Positions 9,062-17,630 of a stretch of 64,000 bases of DNA are shown here, piece by piece. Origin of the DNA: Flavobacteriaceae bacterium. Lineage in GTDB: Bacteria; Bacteroidota; Bacteroidia; Flavobacteriales; Flavobacteriaceae. A model generated the notes under the pieces. It was not told where the DNA came from and did not search any database. It worked only from the letters and a program-made list of their open reading frames with translations. Both the position numbers and the translations under genes were made by a program. Numbering within the stretch: position 1 is the first letter of the stretch; each line of letters opens with the position of its first letter. The stretch spans positions 1 to 64,000 of the forward strand of contig CANGTQ010000011.1 in assembly GCA_947456955.1 (NCBI GenBank), read 5' to 3'.

Positions 9062-9562
9062 TTATTTTCTTCCTTTCAAATCAATAATCAAAGCATCTTC
9101 TATAGGTGCTTTAATTTTTATTACTTCATCGGTGTTGTCATTCGGAAATGTCATAGATAAGACATAGTGCTTTATTTTCCATTGATTGTTCACAAATACA
9201 AGTACCCCTGAACCCCGACAGATTTTCATTTGGGTGTCAAGTAATTCGTCAAACCAAGCTGTTTTTTTATCTTCACTAAAGTAGATATGTCTTTCTAATG
9301 CTTTAAAACTCCATGCTTTGCCTTTATCAAAATAAGGTTTTGCATAAGCCTGAAAAGCAGGTTTAGTCCAGTTTTCGGTAGCATCAGTTCCTATAAAAAC
9401 AGCATCATCCGTCATGGCATCAAAGTAGTTTTTGAAGTTAGCTTCAGCAGCGGCTTTATGCCAAGCGTCAAGTGTGTTGTTGATTTCTGCTTTGAGATTA
9501 TCTTGTGCTACAATATTGGTAACCCAAAAGGAGAATACTATAAAAAAAAGATTTTTTTTCAT
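9062..9562 (-). CDS. SnoaL-like/NTF2-fold secreted protein
   Basis: Small exported protein of 166 residues. The ATG at 9562 is chosen because it begins a clean signal peptide (MKKNLFFIVFSFW, ending VAQ). The ATG 30 bases upstream would place ten polar residues before it. The mature part (LDAWHKAAAEANFKNYF, then a stretch of tryptophan-rich strands) fits the NTF2-like/SnoaL superfamily, which includes isomerases, hydrolases and binding proteins. No specific ligand or reaction can be given. It converges on the epimerase gene with no intergenic base. Confidence 0.7.
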   Translation of the reverse strand: MKKNLFFIVFSFWVTNIVAQDNLKAEINNTLDAWHKAAAEANFKNYFDAMTDDAVFIGTDATENWTKPAFQAYAKPYFDKGKAWSFKALERHIYFSEDKKTAWFDELLDTQMKICRGSGVLVFVNNQWKIKHYVLSMTFPNDNTDEVIKIKAPIEDALIIDLKGRK

Positions 9563-9687
9563 AAGAATTGTTTTGTTGTTATAGTTTATCATTGTAATTT
9601 AAAACTATGAAGTAAATATAGTATTTACAATTGTTATTCTATGCTATTAGTTTTTGTATTTTTATAAATTAAATAAACAAAAGTTGA

Positions 9688-11268
9688 ATGAACAATACTA
9701 GATTATACGGGCGCTTTCTAATGCTTTTTGTGCTGAGTGTTTCTTTGACTGGTTGGTATTGTGTCAACAAAGAGAATAAAGAAATTGCTACAGTAAGGAA
9801 TAAGGAGGTGTCTTTTCCCTTGTCTTTTGACAGTACTTTAGTAGCCACATTTTATGCCAAATACCCAAAATTGATTTTGTATAAAAAGCAAGTCGTTTCC
9901 ATGTATCAAAAAAACAGTTATAATTTTATTTGGTATGATAAAAAAGGCAGAAAAGAAACTGCAGATGTGATCTACAATAAAATAAACAATCTATTTGAGG
10001 ACGGAGTACTTAGTAAAGTGCCCTATAAAGAAACGCTAGATGCATTGTTTCAAAAAACTTCTGCAAAACCAGATATAGATGTTGAGTTGTTCTTGTCAAA
10101 TTATTATTTCTACTATGCAAATAAAGTACTGCAGGGAATTGACGATACAAAATCTGACGAATTAGGTTGGTATTTGCCTAGAGAAAAAAAGTCCTATATT
10201 ACTTATTTAGATTCTTTATTGGTTGACCCAAAACTCATTGACAAAAAAGAGCGGCATATTGAGCAATACTATAAAATGAAAACCGTTTTAAAAAGATACA
10301 GAGACATCGAACAAAAAGGCGGTTGGAATGCCGTTACTGTTCCCGCTAACTTTGTCTCAATTAAGCCTGGAGACAGTTCAGATGTTGTAGCTAAAATCAG
10401 AACACGATTGTTTTTAACTGGAGACATTGACGTCGATTCCGGGAATAAATTATACGGCTATTCGCTTCAACAAGCTGTTTTGAAATATAAGAAACGTAAT
10501 GGATTTGCATTGGATAAGACTATTCTACAAAAGCACATAAATGAAATGAATGTACCTGTAAGTAGTCGCATCAAAACCATTATTGTTAATATGGAACGCT
10601 GCCGATGGGTTTCTACAGATATTGGCAAAGCCAAAGAATTTATTGTGGTCAATATTCCGTCCTATCGGTTGACCTATTTTAAAGAAGGGAAGGTTGCATT
10701 GGAGTCTAAAGTAGTGGTTGGAACCGCCTTAAATAAGACGGTAATTTTTAGCGGCATGATGAGTTACATTGTGTTTAGCCCTTATTGGAATGTGCCAAAG
10801 AGTATCTTAATAAAAGAAATCCTTCCTGCAATTAAAAAAAATAAAAGTTATTTGTCAAAACATAATATGGAATGGCATAAAGGTAATGTCAGACAGAAAC
10901 CGGGCGTTGACAATTCTTTAGGTTTAGTGAAGTTCCTATTCCCTAACAATAATAATATTTATTTACACGATACTCCATCAAAACGGTTATTCAATGAAGA
11001 GAAAAGAGCCTTTAGTCATGGCTGTATCCGAGTAGAAAAACCTAAAGAGTTAGCCAATTTAATTTTGCAAGAAGATACTAATTGGACCCCTGAAAAAATA
11101 GATGCCGCTATGAATAAGGGAAATGAATCTTGGTACACACTCAAAAATAAAATTCCAGTTTATATTGGTTATTTTACTGCTTGGGTTGATAATGATGGCG
11201 CCATCAATTTCTATAAAGATATTTATGAAAGAGATGAGCAATTAGCTGCTATGTTATTAGAAGAATAA
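9688..11268 (+). CDS. L,D-transpeptidase, YcbB-like
   Basis: Cell-wall enzyme making 3-3 peptide crosslinks, or attaching proteins, in peptidoglycan. The 526 residues contain an N-terminal membrane or signal segment (residues 9-25), a scaffold region (about 60-215), a peptidoglycan-binding repeat (about 225-290: SVKIRTRLFLTGD-like pattern) and a YkuD catalytic domain (about 310-480). His427 in HDTPSK and Cys446 in SHGCIR are the catalytic pair. The domain order is that of YcbB/LdtD. The segment around the lone Cys near residue 25 is not a good lipobox. The gene is monocistronic, with a repeat-containing gap downstream. Confidence 0.88.
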   Translation: MNNTRLYGRFLMLFVLSVSLTGWYCVNKENKEIATVRNKEVSFPLSFDSTLVATFYAKYPKLILYKKQVVSMYQKNSYNFIWYDKKGRKETADVIYNKINNLFEDGVLSKVPYKETLDALFQKTSAKPDIDVELFLSNYYFYYANKVLQGIDDTKSDELGWYLPREKKSYITYLDSLLVDPKLIDKKERHIEQYYKMKTVLKRYRDIEQKGGWNAVTVPANFVSIKPGDSSDVVAKIRTRLFLTGDIDVDSGNKLYGYSLQQAVLKYKKRNGFALDKTILQKHINEMNVPVSSRIKTIIVNMERCRWVSTDIGKAKEFIVVNIPSYRLTYFKEGKVALESKVVVGTALNKTVIFSGMMSYIVFSPYWNVPKSILIKEILPAIKKNKSYLSKHNMEWHKGNVRQKPGVDNSLGLVKFLFPNNNNIYLHDTPSKRLFNEEKRAFSHGCIRVEKPKELANLILQEDTNWTPEKIDAAMNKGNESWYTLKNKIPVYIGYFTAWVDNDGAINFYKDIYERDEQLAAMLLEE

Positions 11269-11354
11269 AGCTTTTATTTTTCTGAACCATTTTCTGCAAC
11301 GCTATCAGGTCAATTGATTTAAAATTGGAAGGGGAACCCGAATATTCTGAATAG

Positions 11355-11490
11355 ATAATCGTTCCAGCGCTTGGCGAGGTTGCGAATTTCGGAACTGATT
11401 ATTTTCTGTTAAAGATAAAATTTCTTGCGAAATATAAACGTGAATTTACTACAAAATTCGCAATCTTGCCAAACAAGTGTTAGCAATAGT
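11355..11490. repeat. attC-like imperfect inverted repeat
   Basis: Two arms of about 21 bases, at 11371-11394 (containing TTGGCGAGGTTGCGAATTT) and 11453-11475 (containing AAATTCGCAATCTTGCCAA), are inverted repeats with only three or four differences. They enclose a variable centre of about 58 bases. Outer ends carry GTTAGCA (11479-11485) and a degenerate ATAATCGTT (11355-11363), resembling the core sites of integron attC sites. It lies at the 3' end of the cassette-like gene that follows. No integrase gene is in the window. Confidence 0.45.
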
Positions 11491-11532
11491 GTTTATCTTC
11501 AGAAGTTTTATTAATTCAATCGATTTTTGTTC

Positions 11533-12069
11533 TTATGTTTCGTGTTGTCCGACTTTAATAACTATTCCGTTTTTGAATTCTATAACTAATACGTCTGGGT
11601 CAATTCCGAAAAGTTGTGGTTTAAAGCCTAAATAATAATTCCATAAATCACTATCATCAGTATTTTCTTCGTCTCCAAGAATTTGTTTTACTTCTGCTTT
11701 AGTTTTTCCAATTAACATTTCACTTTCAATTATTTCTTCTGAAAGCTCATACCTTTTTTCTTTATCGCTTATCCATTTTTGTCTGTCGAAGTCTTTAGAT
11801 GGATAGTAACTTATACTGAAAATCCAAAACATAATTATTCCAACATAAATTAAAGGTGTCGCAATTATTGTCGCAACCAAAGTTGTAATATTCAGTTTTT
11901 TTCGGTCTTTAATATGTTTTCTGAAAATCCAGCGCCAAATGAAAAATGTTGGAATTGCTAAAATCAGAATAATGAAATAAACTTCAATGCTTATTCCAAA
12001 AAATTCAGGTATAATTAAAAGTAATTTCATCAATATATTTCTGTTTTTATCATCTGCATTTTTTAGCAA
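11533..12069 (-). CDS. Unknown membrane protein with BamE-like C-terminal motif
   Basis: A 178-residue protein of unknown function. Two hydrophobic segments (about residues 22-46 and 64-88) are joined by a basic linker. The C-terminal half contains MLIGKTKAEVKQILGDEE, the G-x-(S/T)-x-x-E-V-x-x-x-L-G pattern typical of SmpA/BamE-like folds, followed by an aromatic strand region ending in FKNGIVIKV. The start is uncertain: an internal ATG at 12030 (MKLLLII) is equally plausible. The gene stands alone between two housekeeping genes and is bordered at its 3' side by an attC-like inverted repeat, so it looks like an acquired cassette. That origin is inference. Confidence 0.65.
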   Translation of the reverse strand: MLKNADDKNRNILMKLLLIIPEFFGISIEVYFIILILAIPTFFIWRWIFRKHIKDRKKLNITTLVATIIATPLIYVGIIMFWIFSISYYPSKDFDRQKWISDKEKRYELSEEIIESEMLIGKTKAEVKQILGDEENTDDSDLWNYYLGFKPQLFGIDPDVLVIEFKNGIVIKVGQHET

Positions 12070-12236
12070 ACTAAATCACTACACAGTCCGGAATGAAAAG
12101 TGTTTCAGAAGTAAGGTTTTTGATTTATTCCTTGTTATAAAAAGCTATTTTGGCTTCTCATATTTAGCCTTTATTGAGCAAATTAGATAACTGTGTCAAT
12201 CTATTTCATAGAACAGTTAATATAATTCGAATTTGA

Positions 12237-14291
12237 TTACCAAATCTTTACTCTTTTATTTGGCTCAATATACATACCATCCCCTTGTTTGATATCAAAC
12301 GCACTATAGAACGTATCCAAGTTTAACAAAGGCACATAGGCTCTGTACATTCCAGGTGAATGTGGATCGGTTTTTACCTGGTTTTTCAATGCTTCATCTC
12401 GCATTTTACTTCTCCAGATAGTTGCCCAGGAAATAAACAATCGTTGTTCTGGAGTGTATCCATCTATTAATCCCGGATTCCCATTTTCTTTTAAATACAA
12501 TTGCAGTCCATCATAAGCCGCATTTATTCCACCTAAATCTCCGATGTTTTCACCCAAAGTAAATTTTCCGTCAACATGAGTTCCCGGCAACGGTTCTAAA
12601 GCAGAATATTGATCTGCCAATGCTGTACCTAATGCTGTAAATTGTTTCAAATCTCCTTCAGTCCACCAATCTACAAGATTTCCTTCTGCATTGTATCTTG
12701 AGCCTTCGTCATCAAACCCATGTGAAATTTCGTGACCGATAACCGCACCAATTCCTCCATAATTTACAGCTTCGTCTGCCTGATAATTGTAAAAAGGAGG
12801 CTGTAATATCGCAGCCGGGAAAACAATCTCATTATACGATGGATTGTAGTAAGCATTAACCGTTTGAGGCGACATTCCCCATTCTGTTTTGTCTACTGGT
12901 TTTCCTTGTTTTTCTAGATCTTTTTTCCAATTCCATTCAGAAACATTTCTTACATTGTCAAAATAGCTTCCGCCTTCGTCTGGACTTTTAACCGTTAAAG
13001 CAGAATAGTCTTTCCATTTATCTGGATATCCAATTTTGATTGTTATACCGTTTAATTTTTGAATAGCTTTTGTTTTAGTTTCTGCAGACATCCAAGTTAA
13101 GTTGTTGATTCTGTTTTCATATGCTCGAATAACATTTTTAATCATTCTGGCTGCTTTCTCTTTTGCTTCTTCTGGGAACATTTTTTCAACATATAATTTA
13201 CCTAATGCTTCTCCAACAGTTCCATTAACTATTTGAAGCGCTTTTTCATGACGAGGTCTTTGTTTTAATGCACCAGTTAACGTTTTCCCGTAAAATTCCC
13301 AGTTTGCTGTTTCAATATCAGTTGACAATGTCGAAGCAGATCTTCTTATCAACATCCAACGCATGTATTCTTTCCAGTCTTCCACTTTATTTTCGGTAAA
13401 AATGGTTTGCAAAGCAGCCATGTAACGTGGCTGACTTACGACAATAGTATCTAACTTTTTAAATCCAACTTCACCTAAATACGTATTCCAATCAATAGAC
13501 GGAACCATTTTTTGCAAGTCAGCAATCGCTGTTGGATTGTATTGTTTTCTGGCATCTCTTCTTTCAACTCTATCCAGTCTTGGGCTTGACATTGCTGTTT
13601 CTAAAGCTAATATTTTAGCCGCATTTGCTTTTGCTTGTTCTGGTTTTTCTCCTATGAACTGTAACATTCTTGCTACATGAAGAACATATTTCTCTCTTTT
13701 TTCTTTTGAATCTTTATCATCTGAAACATAATAGTCTCTATCAGGTAACCCTAATCCGCCTGGTCCAAGACTAACTACATTTCGGTTGCTGTTTTTATCA
13801 TCTGCTCCAATTCCAACCCCAAAGAATCCAACGCCGCCACCTTTTGCTTCTTCCTGCATCATCAATTTTTGCAGATCAACCATGTTTTTAACCGCATCAA
13901 TCTTTGCTAAATATGGAAGTATAGGATCAATCCCGTACTTGTTTCTTGCTACAGTATCCATGGCAGCTTTATACATATTTATGGCTTTTCCTTGATCAGT
14001 ATTTGAACCATATTTTGGATTTTTGGCAGCTTCGTTTAATATAGCCAGTGCATCTTTATCGGTGTTTTGACGCAATTCATCAAAACTTCCCCAGCGGGTT
14101 TTATCTGCTGGAATTTCAGTGTTTTTTAACCATGTCCCATTTACAAAATTAAAAAAGTCGTTTTTTGGACTTACTGTTTTGTCCATTAAAGACAAATTAA
14201 TTCCGGGTGCTTTTTGCTGAGCATTAATCTGATAAGTGCTTGTAAAAAGAACTATTGTCATCAATGATTTTGAAAGGATAGTGAACTTCAT
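12237..14291 (-). CDS. M13 family (neprilysin-like) zinc endopeptidase
   Basis: Exported metallopeptidase of 684 residues, the usual size for bacterial PepO-like M13 enzymes. The signal peptide is at residues 1-24. The zinc site is complete: HEISH at 520-524 and the third ligand Glu581 in ENIGDLGG. The substrate-binding NAYY motif (as VNAYYNPSYNE) precedes it. Family members cleave oligopeptides of less than about 40 residues. Here it probably works in the periplasm or at the outer surface, since no T9SS domain is present. It is divergent from the SCO gene, with its own -7 element. Confidence 0.93.
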   Translation of the reverse strand: MKFTILSKSLMTIVLFTSTYQINAQQKAPGINLSLMDKTVSPKNDFFNFVNGTWLKNTEIPADKTRWGSFDELRQNTDKDALAILNEAAKNPKYGSNTDQGKAINMYKAAMDTVARNKYGIDPILPYLAKIDAVKNMVDLQKLMMQEEAKGGGVGFFGVGIGADDKNSNRNVVSLGPGGLGLPDRDYYVSDDKDSKEKREKYVLHVARMLQFIGEKPEQAKANAAKILALETAMSSPRLDRVERRDARKQYNPTAIADLQKMVPSIDWNTYLGEVGFKKLDTIVVSQPRYMAALQTIFTENKVEDWKEYMRWMLIRRSASTLSTDIETANWEFYGKTLTGALKQRPRHEKALQIVNGTVGEALGKLYVEKMFPEEAKEKAARMIKNVIRAYENRINNLTWMSAETKTKAIQKLNGITIKIGYPDKWKDYSALTVKSPDEGGSYFDNVRNVSEWNWKKDLEKQGKPVDKTEWGMSPQTVNAYYNPSYNEIVFPAAILQPPFYNYQADEAVNYGGIGAVIGHEISHGFDDEGSRYNAEGNLVDWWTEGDLKQFTALGTALADQYSALEPLPGTHVDGKFTLGENIGDLGGINAAYDGLQLYLKENGNPGLIDGYTPEQRLFISWATIWRSKMRDEALKNQVKTDPHSPGMYRAYVPLLNLDTFYSAFDIKQGDGMYIEPNKRVKIW

Positions 14292-14317
14292 AAATAGATG
14301 GTTTTTTTTAATTTATA

Positions 14318-14325
14318 CAAATTTA
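14318..14325 (-). promoter_or_regulatory. -7 promoter element of the M13 peptidase gene
   Basis: On the minus strand this reads TAAATTTG, a perfect TAnnTTTG match about 27 bases before the start codon. Confidence 0.5.
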
Positions 14326-14411
14326 TTCTTTCTGAGTAAAGAACTATTTTTTTTAACAAAAAAATTAGTCTTATTTGCTTTCGATGTGTTAGAAAGAACA
14401 TCTTGCTTTTG

Positions 14412-14419
14412 TACTTTTG
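14412..14419 (+). promoter_or_regulatory. -7 promoter element of the SCO gene
   Basis: TACTTTTG is a perfect TAnnTTTG match 11 bases before ATG 14431. It supports the short start over an in-frame ATG at 14236, which would place this promoter inside the gene. Confidence 0.6.
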
Positions 14420-14430
14420 CAGAAAAAAGA

Positions 14431-15105
14431 ATGCTTGATATCATAAAGAAATATAGGATTTTTATTGGAACTTTTGTGGTTTTTTCTATCATAACCATAT
14501 CGTTGTTTTACAATGTATTAAACCCAAGTAAAAAGTTGCCTATTTATAATCCCGCCGATGTTAATCCTGAATTAGTCGATTCAACCGTCCAATATATTGC
14601 TCGAGAACATAAGATTGCGGACTTCTCATTCATCAACCAAAACGGGAAAGTCATCACACAAAAAGACTACGAAGGGAAAATTTATGTTGCCGATTTTTTC
14701 TTCACAACTTGTCAGTCCATTTGCCCAATTATGACCACTAACATGGTCGATGTTCAAAGAGCCATTTTAAATAATCAAAAAGTGCTGCTGCTTTCTCATA
14801 CAGTAACTCCGGAAATTGACAGCGTGCCTGTTTTGAAAAAATATGCGCTCGAAAAAGGTGTTATTGACTCCAAATGGAACTTGGTTACGGGAGACAAAAA
14901 AGAAATTTACAGCATGGCGCGAAAATCCTATTTAGCTGTAAAATTGGGTAAACCAAATGAATTGTATGATATGGTTCACACCGAGAACTTTGTACTAGTT
15001 GATGCTCAAAAACGAGTTCGTGGTTTTTATGACGGCACCAAAAAAGAAGAAATCAATCGCTTAATTGAGGATATCAATTGGCTTTGTGAAAATGATAAAA
15101 AGTAG
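14431..15105 (+). CDS. SCO1/SenC family copper chaperone or thiol-disulfide protein
   Basis: Membrane-anchored thioredoxin-fold protein of 224 residues, usually involved in CuA assembly of cytochrome c oxidase or periplasmic redox control. One N-terminal transmembrane segment (residues 9-29) is followed by the SCO domain. The metal/redox site is present: Cys94 and Cys98 in TTCQSICP, and His183 in MVHTENF. The ATG at 14431 is chosen because it follows a good -7 element and starts directly at the anchor. The 195 bases of open frame upstream overlap the divergent M13 gene and look non-coding. It precedes feoAB by 73 bases, but feoA has its own promoter-like element. Confidence 0.9.
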   Translation: MLDIIKKYRIFIGTFVVFSIITISLFYNVLNPSKKLPIYNPADVNPELVDSTVQYIAREHKIADFSFINQNGKVITQKDYEGKIYVADFFFTTCQSICPIMTTNMVDVQRAILNNQKVLLLSHTVTPEIDSVPVLKKYALEKGVIDSKWNLVTGDKKEIYSMARKSYLAVKLGKPNELYDMVHTENFVLVDAQKRVRGFYDGTKKEEINRLIEDINWLCENDKK

Positions 15106-15144
15106 TTAAACTGATATTAATTATTTTATATTCTCATTTATACT

Positions 15145-15152
15145 TACTTTTG
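15145..15152 (+). promoter_or_regulatory. -7 promoter element of feoAB
   Basis: TACTTTTG matches TAnnTTTG perfectly and ends 26 bases before the TTG start of feoA. No good TTTG is found at -33, which may point to activator- or repressor-dependent use. Confidence 0.5.
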
Positions 15153-15178
15153 TAATCTTAATTCAATCTAAATAAGCA

Positions 15179-15415
15179 TTGAAAACCACTGTTGATTTAT
15201 TACATATTGGAGACATCGCCAGAATTACGAATGTTGATTTGGACAAAATACCGCTAAAGCTATTAGAAATGGGTTGTTTTCCAGACAATACCTTGGAAAT
15301 TGTCCAAATAGCTCCGCTAGGCGACCCAATTTATTTGAATGTAAATAATGGTTCACATTTGGCAATCAGAAAAGAAATGGCTCGTGAGATTGAAGTTGAA
15401 ATCGATGAGAAATAA
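15179..15415 (+). CDS. feoA: Ferrous iron transport protein A
   Basis: Small SH3-like cytoplasmic partner of FeoB, 78 residues, the standard FeoA length. The pattern LHIGDIARI ... LLEMGCFPDNTLEIVQIAPLGDP ... GSHLAIRKEMAREIEVE is typical. The start codon is TTG: no in-frame ATG lies near the N-terminus, and the first internal one (at MGCFPDN) would remove a third of the domain. feoB begins 6 bases after its stop, so the pair is an operon. Iron regulation is likely, given the DtxR-type regulator encoded 5.5 kb downstream, but I see no dyad in this short leader. Confidence 0.9.
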   Translation: MKTTVDLLHIGDIARITNVDLDKIPLKLLEMGCFPDNTLEIVQIAPLGDPIYLNVNNGSHLAIRKEMAREIEVEIDEK

Positions 15416-15421
15416 TTTGTC

Positions 15422-17524
15422 ATGAGCATCCAAAACATCACTGTTGCTTTAATTGGAAATCCAAATACCGGAAAGACTTCGGTGTTCAATCAATTGACTG
15501 GATTAAAGCAACAAGTGGGAAATTATCCGGGGATAACCGTTGAAAAAAAATTGGGCTTTTGTAAATTAACCAATACCATCAAAGCCAATATACTTGATTT
15601 ACCCGGAACTTATAGTTTGAATGCCAGTTCAATTGACGAAAACGTAGTTATTGAATTACTACTCAATAAAAACGACAAACTTTTTCCAGATATTGCCGTT
15701 GTAATTACCGATGTTGAAAATTTAAAGCGAAACCTTTTACTATTTACACAAATAAAAGATTTAGAAATACCAACAATTCTTGTCATTAACATGGCAGACA
15801 GAATGAAATCAAAAGGAATTTCGCTTAATATTACACATCTTGAAGAACAATTAAAAACTAAAATTGTTTTAGTCAGCACAAGAAAAGGTTATGGAATTGA
15901 CGAACTGAAAAATCAAATTGTCGATTATAAATCATTGTCAACTGAGCCATGTTTGAACGCATCAAGCATTGATGAAGAATATTTCAATAAACTCAGAAAA
16001 GCTTTTCCGAATCAATTGTTGTACAAACTTTGGTTAGTGATTACACAGGATGTGAATTTTTTGAATTTGGAACGTAATGAAATTCGAAATTCGTTCACAA
16101 AATCGCATTCCGATTTAAAGCGTTTGCAGCAAAAAGAAACCATAAAACGATACCAGTTTATCAATGAGACCTTGAAAATTGGACTAACCATTGATAGCAC
16201 AAACGCTACAGATTTGCGTTCCAAATTAGACAAAGTTTTAACGCATAAAATTTTTGGTTACGCTATTTTCTTTGCTATTTTACTTCTTATTTTTCAATCG
16301 ATTTTTGATTGGTCAAGTGTTCCAATGGATTTTATCGACGCTACATTTGCCGATTTGGCAAATTATGCCAAAACCCATCTTTCTGAAGGAGAATTTACGA
16401 ATCTTATTTGTGAGGGAATTATTCCTGGCATAGGTGGAATCGTGATTTTTATTCCACAAATTGCGTTTCTTTTTATGTTTATTTCTGTACTTGAAGAAAG
16501 CGGCTACATGAGTCGTGTGGTTTTTTTGATGGATAAAATCATGCGCCGTTACGGACTTTCTGGCAAAAGTGTGGTGCCTTTAATTTCTGGAACTGCATGT
16601 GCAATTCCGGCAATTATGAGTGCCCGAAATATTGAAAATTGGAAAGAACGATTAATTACTATTTTGGTTACGCCATTTATAACCTGTTCCGCACGTTTAC
16701 CGGTTTATGCTATATTAATTGCTTTGATAATTCCAAATAAACGCTTATTTGGTGTTTTAAGTTTGCAAGGCGCTACTTTGATGATATTGTATCTTTTAGG
16801 TTTTGGAATGGCAATTTTTTCGGCTTATATTTTAAATAAAATTTTAAAGGTAAAAACCAAATCGTACTTCATAATAGAAATGCCTAACTATAAATTGCCG
16901 CTTTTTAAAAATGTTGCCATAAACGTAATTGAAAAAACAAAATCTTTTGTTTTTGGAGCAGGAAAAATCATTTTGGCTATCTCAATTATTCTCTGGTATT
17001 TGGGTTCACATAGTTCAAATGCCTCTTTTAAAAATGCTGAAAAAATAGTCGCCGAAAAAGCGAAAGCTGAAGGCAAAGTTCTTGAAAAATCGGAACTTGA
17101 AAATATAACCAGCACTTATAAATTGGAGAATTCATACATCGGAAAAATTGGAAAAACAATTGAACCCGCTATCAGACCTTTAGGTTATGATTGGAAAATT
17201 GGCATAGCTGTAGTTACTTCCTTTGCGGCTCGTGAAGTTTTTGTCGGAACATTGGCAACAATTTACAGTGTTGGAAACAACAATGATGATAGCACAATTA
17301 AAAGTAAAATGCAAGCCGATGTTCGTGCTGACGGGACAAAAATATTCAACTTCGCAACAGGTGTTTCCTTATTGCTTTTTTATGCTTTTGCAATGCAATG
17401 TGCCAGTACGCTTGCCATAACAAAAAAAGAAACCAACACATGGAAATGGCCAATTATTCAATTGGTTTTTATGAGTGGATTTGCATATATAACAGCATTA
17501 ATCGCTTATCAATTTCTGAAATAA
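15422..17524 (+). CDS. feoB: Ferrous iron transport protein B
   Basis: GTP-dependent inner-membrane ferrous iron transporter of 700 residues. The N-terminal G domain shows G1 GNPNTGKT (12-19), G3 DLPGTYSL and G4 NMAD. The membrane part has two Gate domains with the family segments GIGGIVIFIPQI, SGTACAIPAIMSARNI and SFAAREVFVGTLATIYSVG. It is downstream of and coupled to feoA. A small FeoB-associated Cys-rich protein and a TonB receptor follow, so this island handles both ferrous and chelated iron. It appears intact. Confidence 0.96.
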   Translation: MSIQNITVALIGNPNTGKTSVFNQLTGLKQQVGNYPGITVEKKLGFCKLTNTIKANILDLPGTYSLNASSIDENVVIELLLNKNDKLFPDIAVVITDVENLKRNLLLFTQIKDLEIPTILVINMADRMKSKGISLNITHLEEQLKTKIVLVSTRKGYGIDELKNQIVDYKSLSTEPCLNASSIDEEYFNKLRKAFPNQLLYKLWLVITQDVNFLNLERNEIRNSFTKSHSDLKRLQQKETIKRYQFINETLKIGLTIDSTNATDLRSKLDKVLTHKIFGYAIFFAILLLIFQSIFDWSSVPMDFIDATFADLANYAKTHLSEGEFTNLICEGIIPGIGGIVIFIPQIAFLFMFISVLEESGYMSRVVFLMDKIMRRYGLSGKSVVPLISGTACAIPAIMSARNIENWKERLITILVTPFITCSARLPVYAILIALIIPNKRLFGVLSLQGATLMILYLLGFGMAIFSAYILNKILKVKTKSYFIIEMPNYKLPLFKNVAINVIEKTKSFVFGAGKIILAISIILWYLGSHSSNASFKNAEKIVAEKAKAEGKVLEKSELENITSTYKLENSYIGKIGKTIEPAIRPLGYDWKIGIAVVTSFAAREVFVGTLATIYSVGNNNDDSTIKSKMQADVRADGTKIFNFATGVSLLLFYAFAMQCASTLAITKKETNTWKWPIIQLVFMSGFAYITALIAYQFLK

Positions 17525-17573
17525 ATCTTTTTACTTAATACATTAAAATTATTTTAAAAAATATTATTTATAT

Positions 17574-17604
17574 TTTGTCTAAATAAATATAAAGAGTATT
17601 TTTG
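17574..17604 (+). promoter_or_regulatory. Promoter of the FecA-like receptor gene
   Basis: TTTG at 17574-17577 is followed after 19 bases by TATTTTTG at 17597-17604, a full consensus promoter. The -33 region lies in the sequence TTTTGTCTAAA, also present in the operator-like dyad at 21570-21593, which may be a shared metal-regulator half site. Imperfect arms TTATTTA (17564-17570) and TAAATAA (17580-17586) flank it. Confidence 0.6.
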
Positions 17605-17630
17605 CCGCATAGAATTAATCTAAATAACAA

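Noticed and set aside
14236..14430. N-terminal extension of the SCO protein
   Set aside because: It overlaps the divergent M13 gene and both promoters, and places a polar leader before the membrane anchor.
15105..15179. Metal-regulator dyad before feoA
   Set aside because: TCTAAATAA words occur here, but I found no inverted partner at a suitable spacing, so no operator is claimed.
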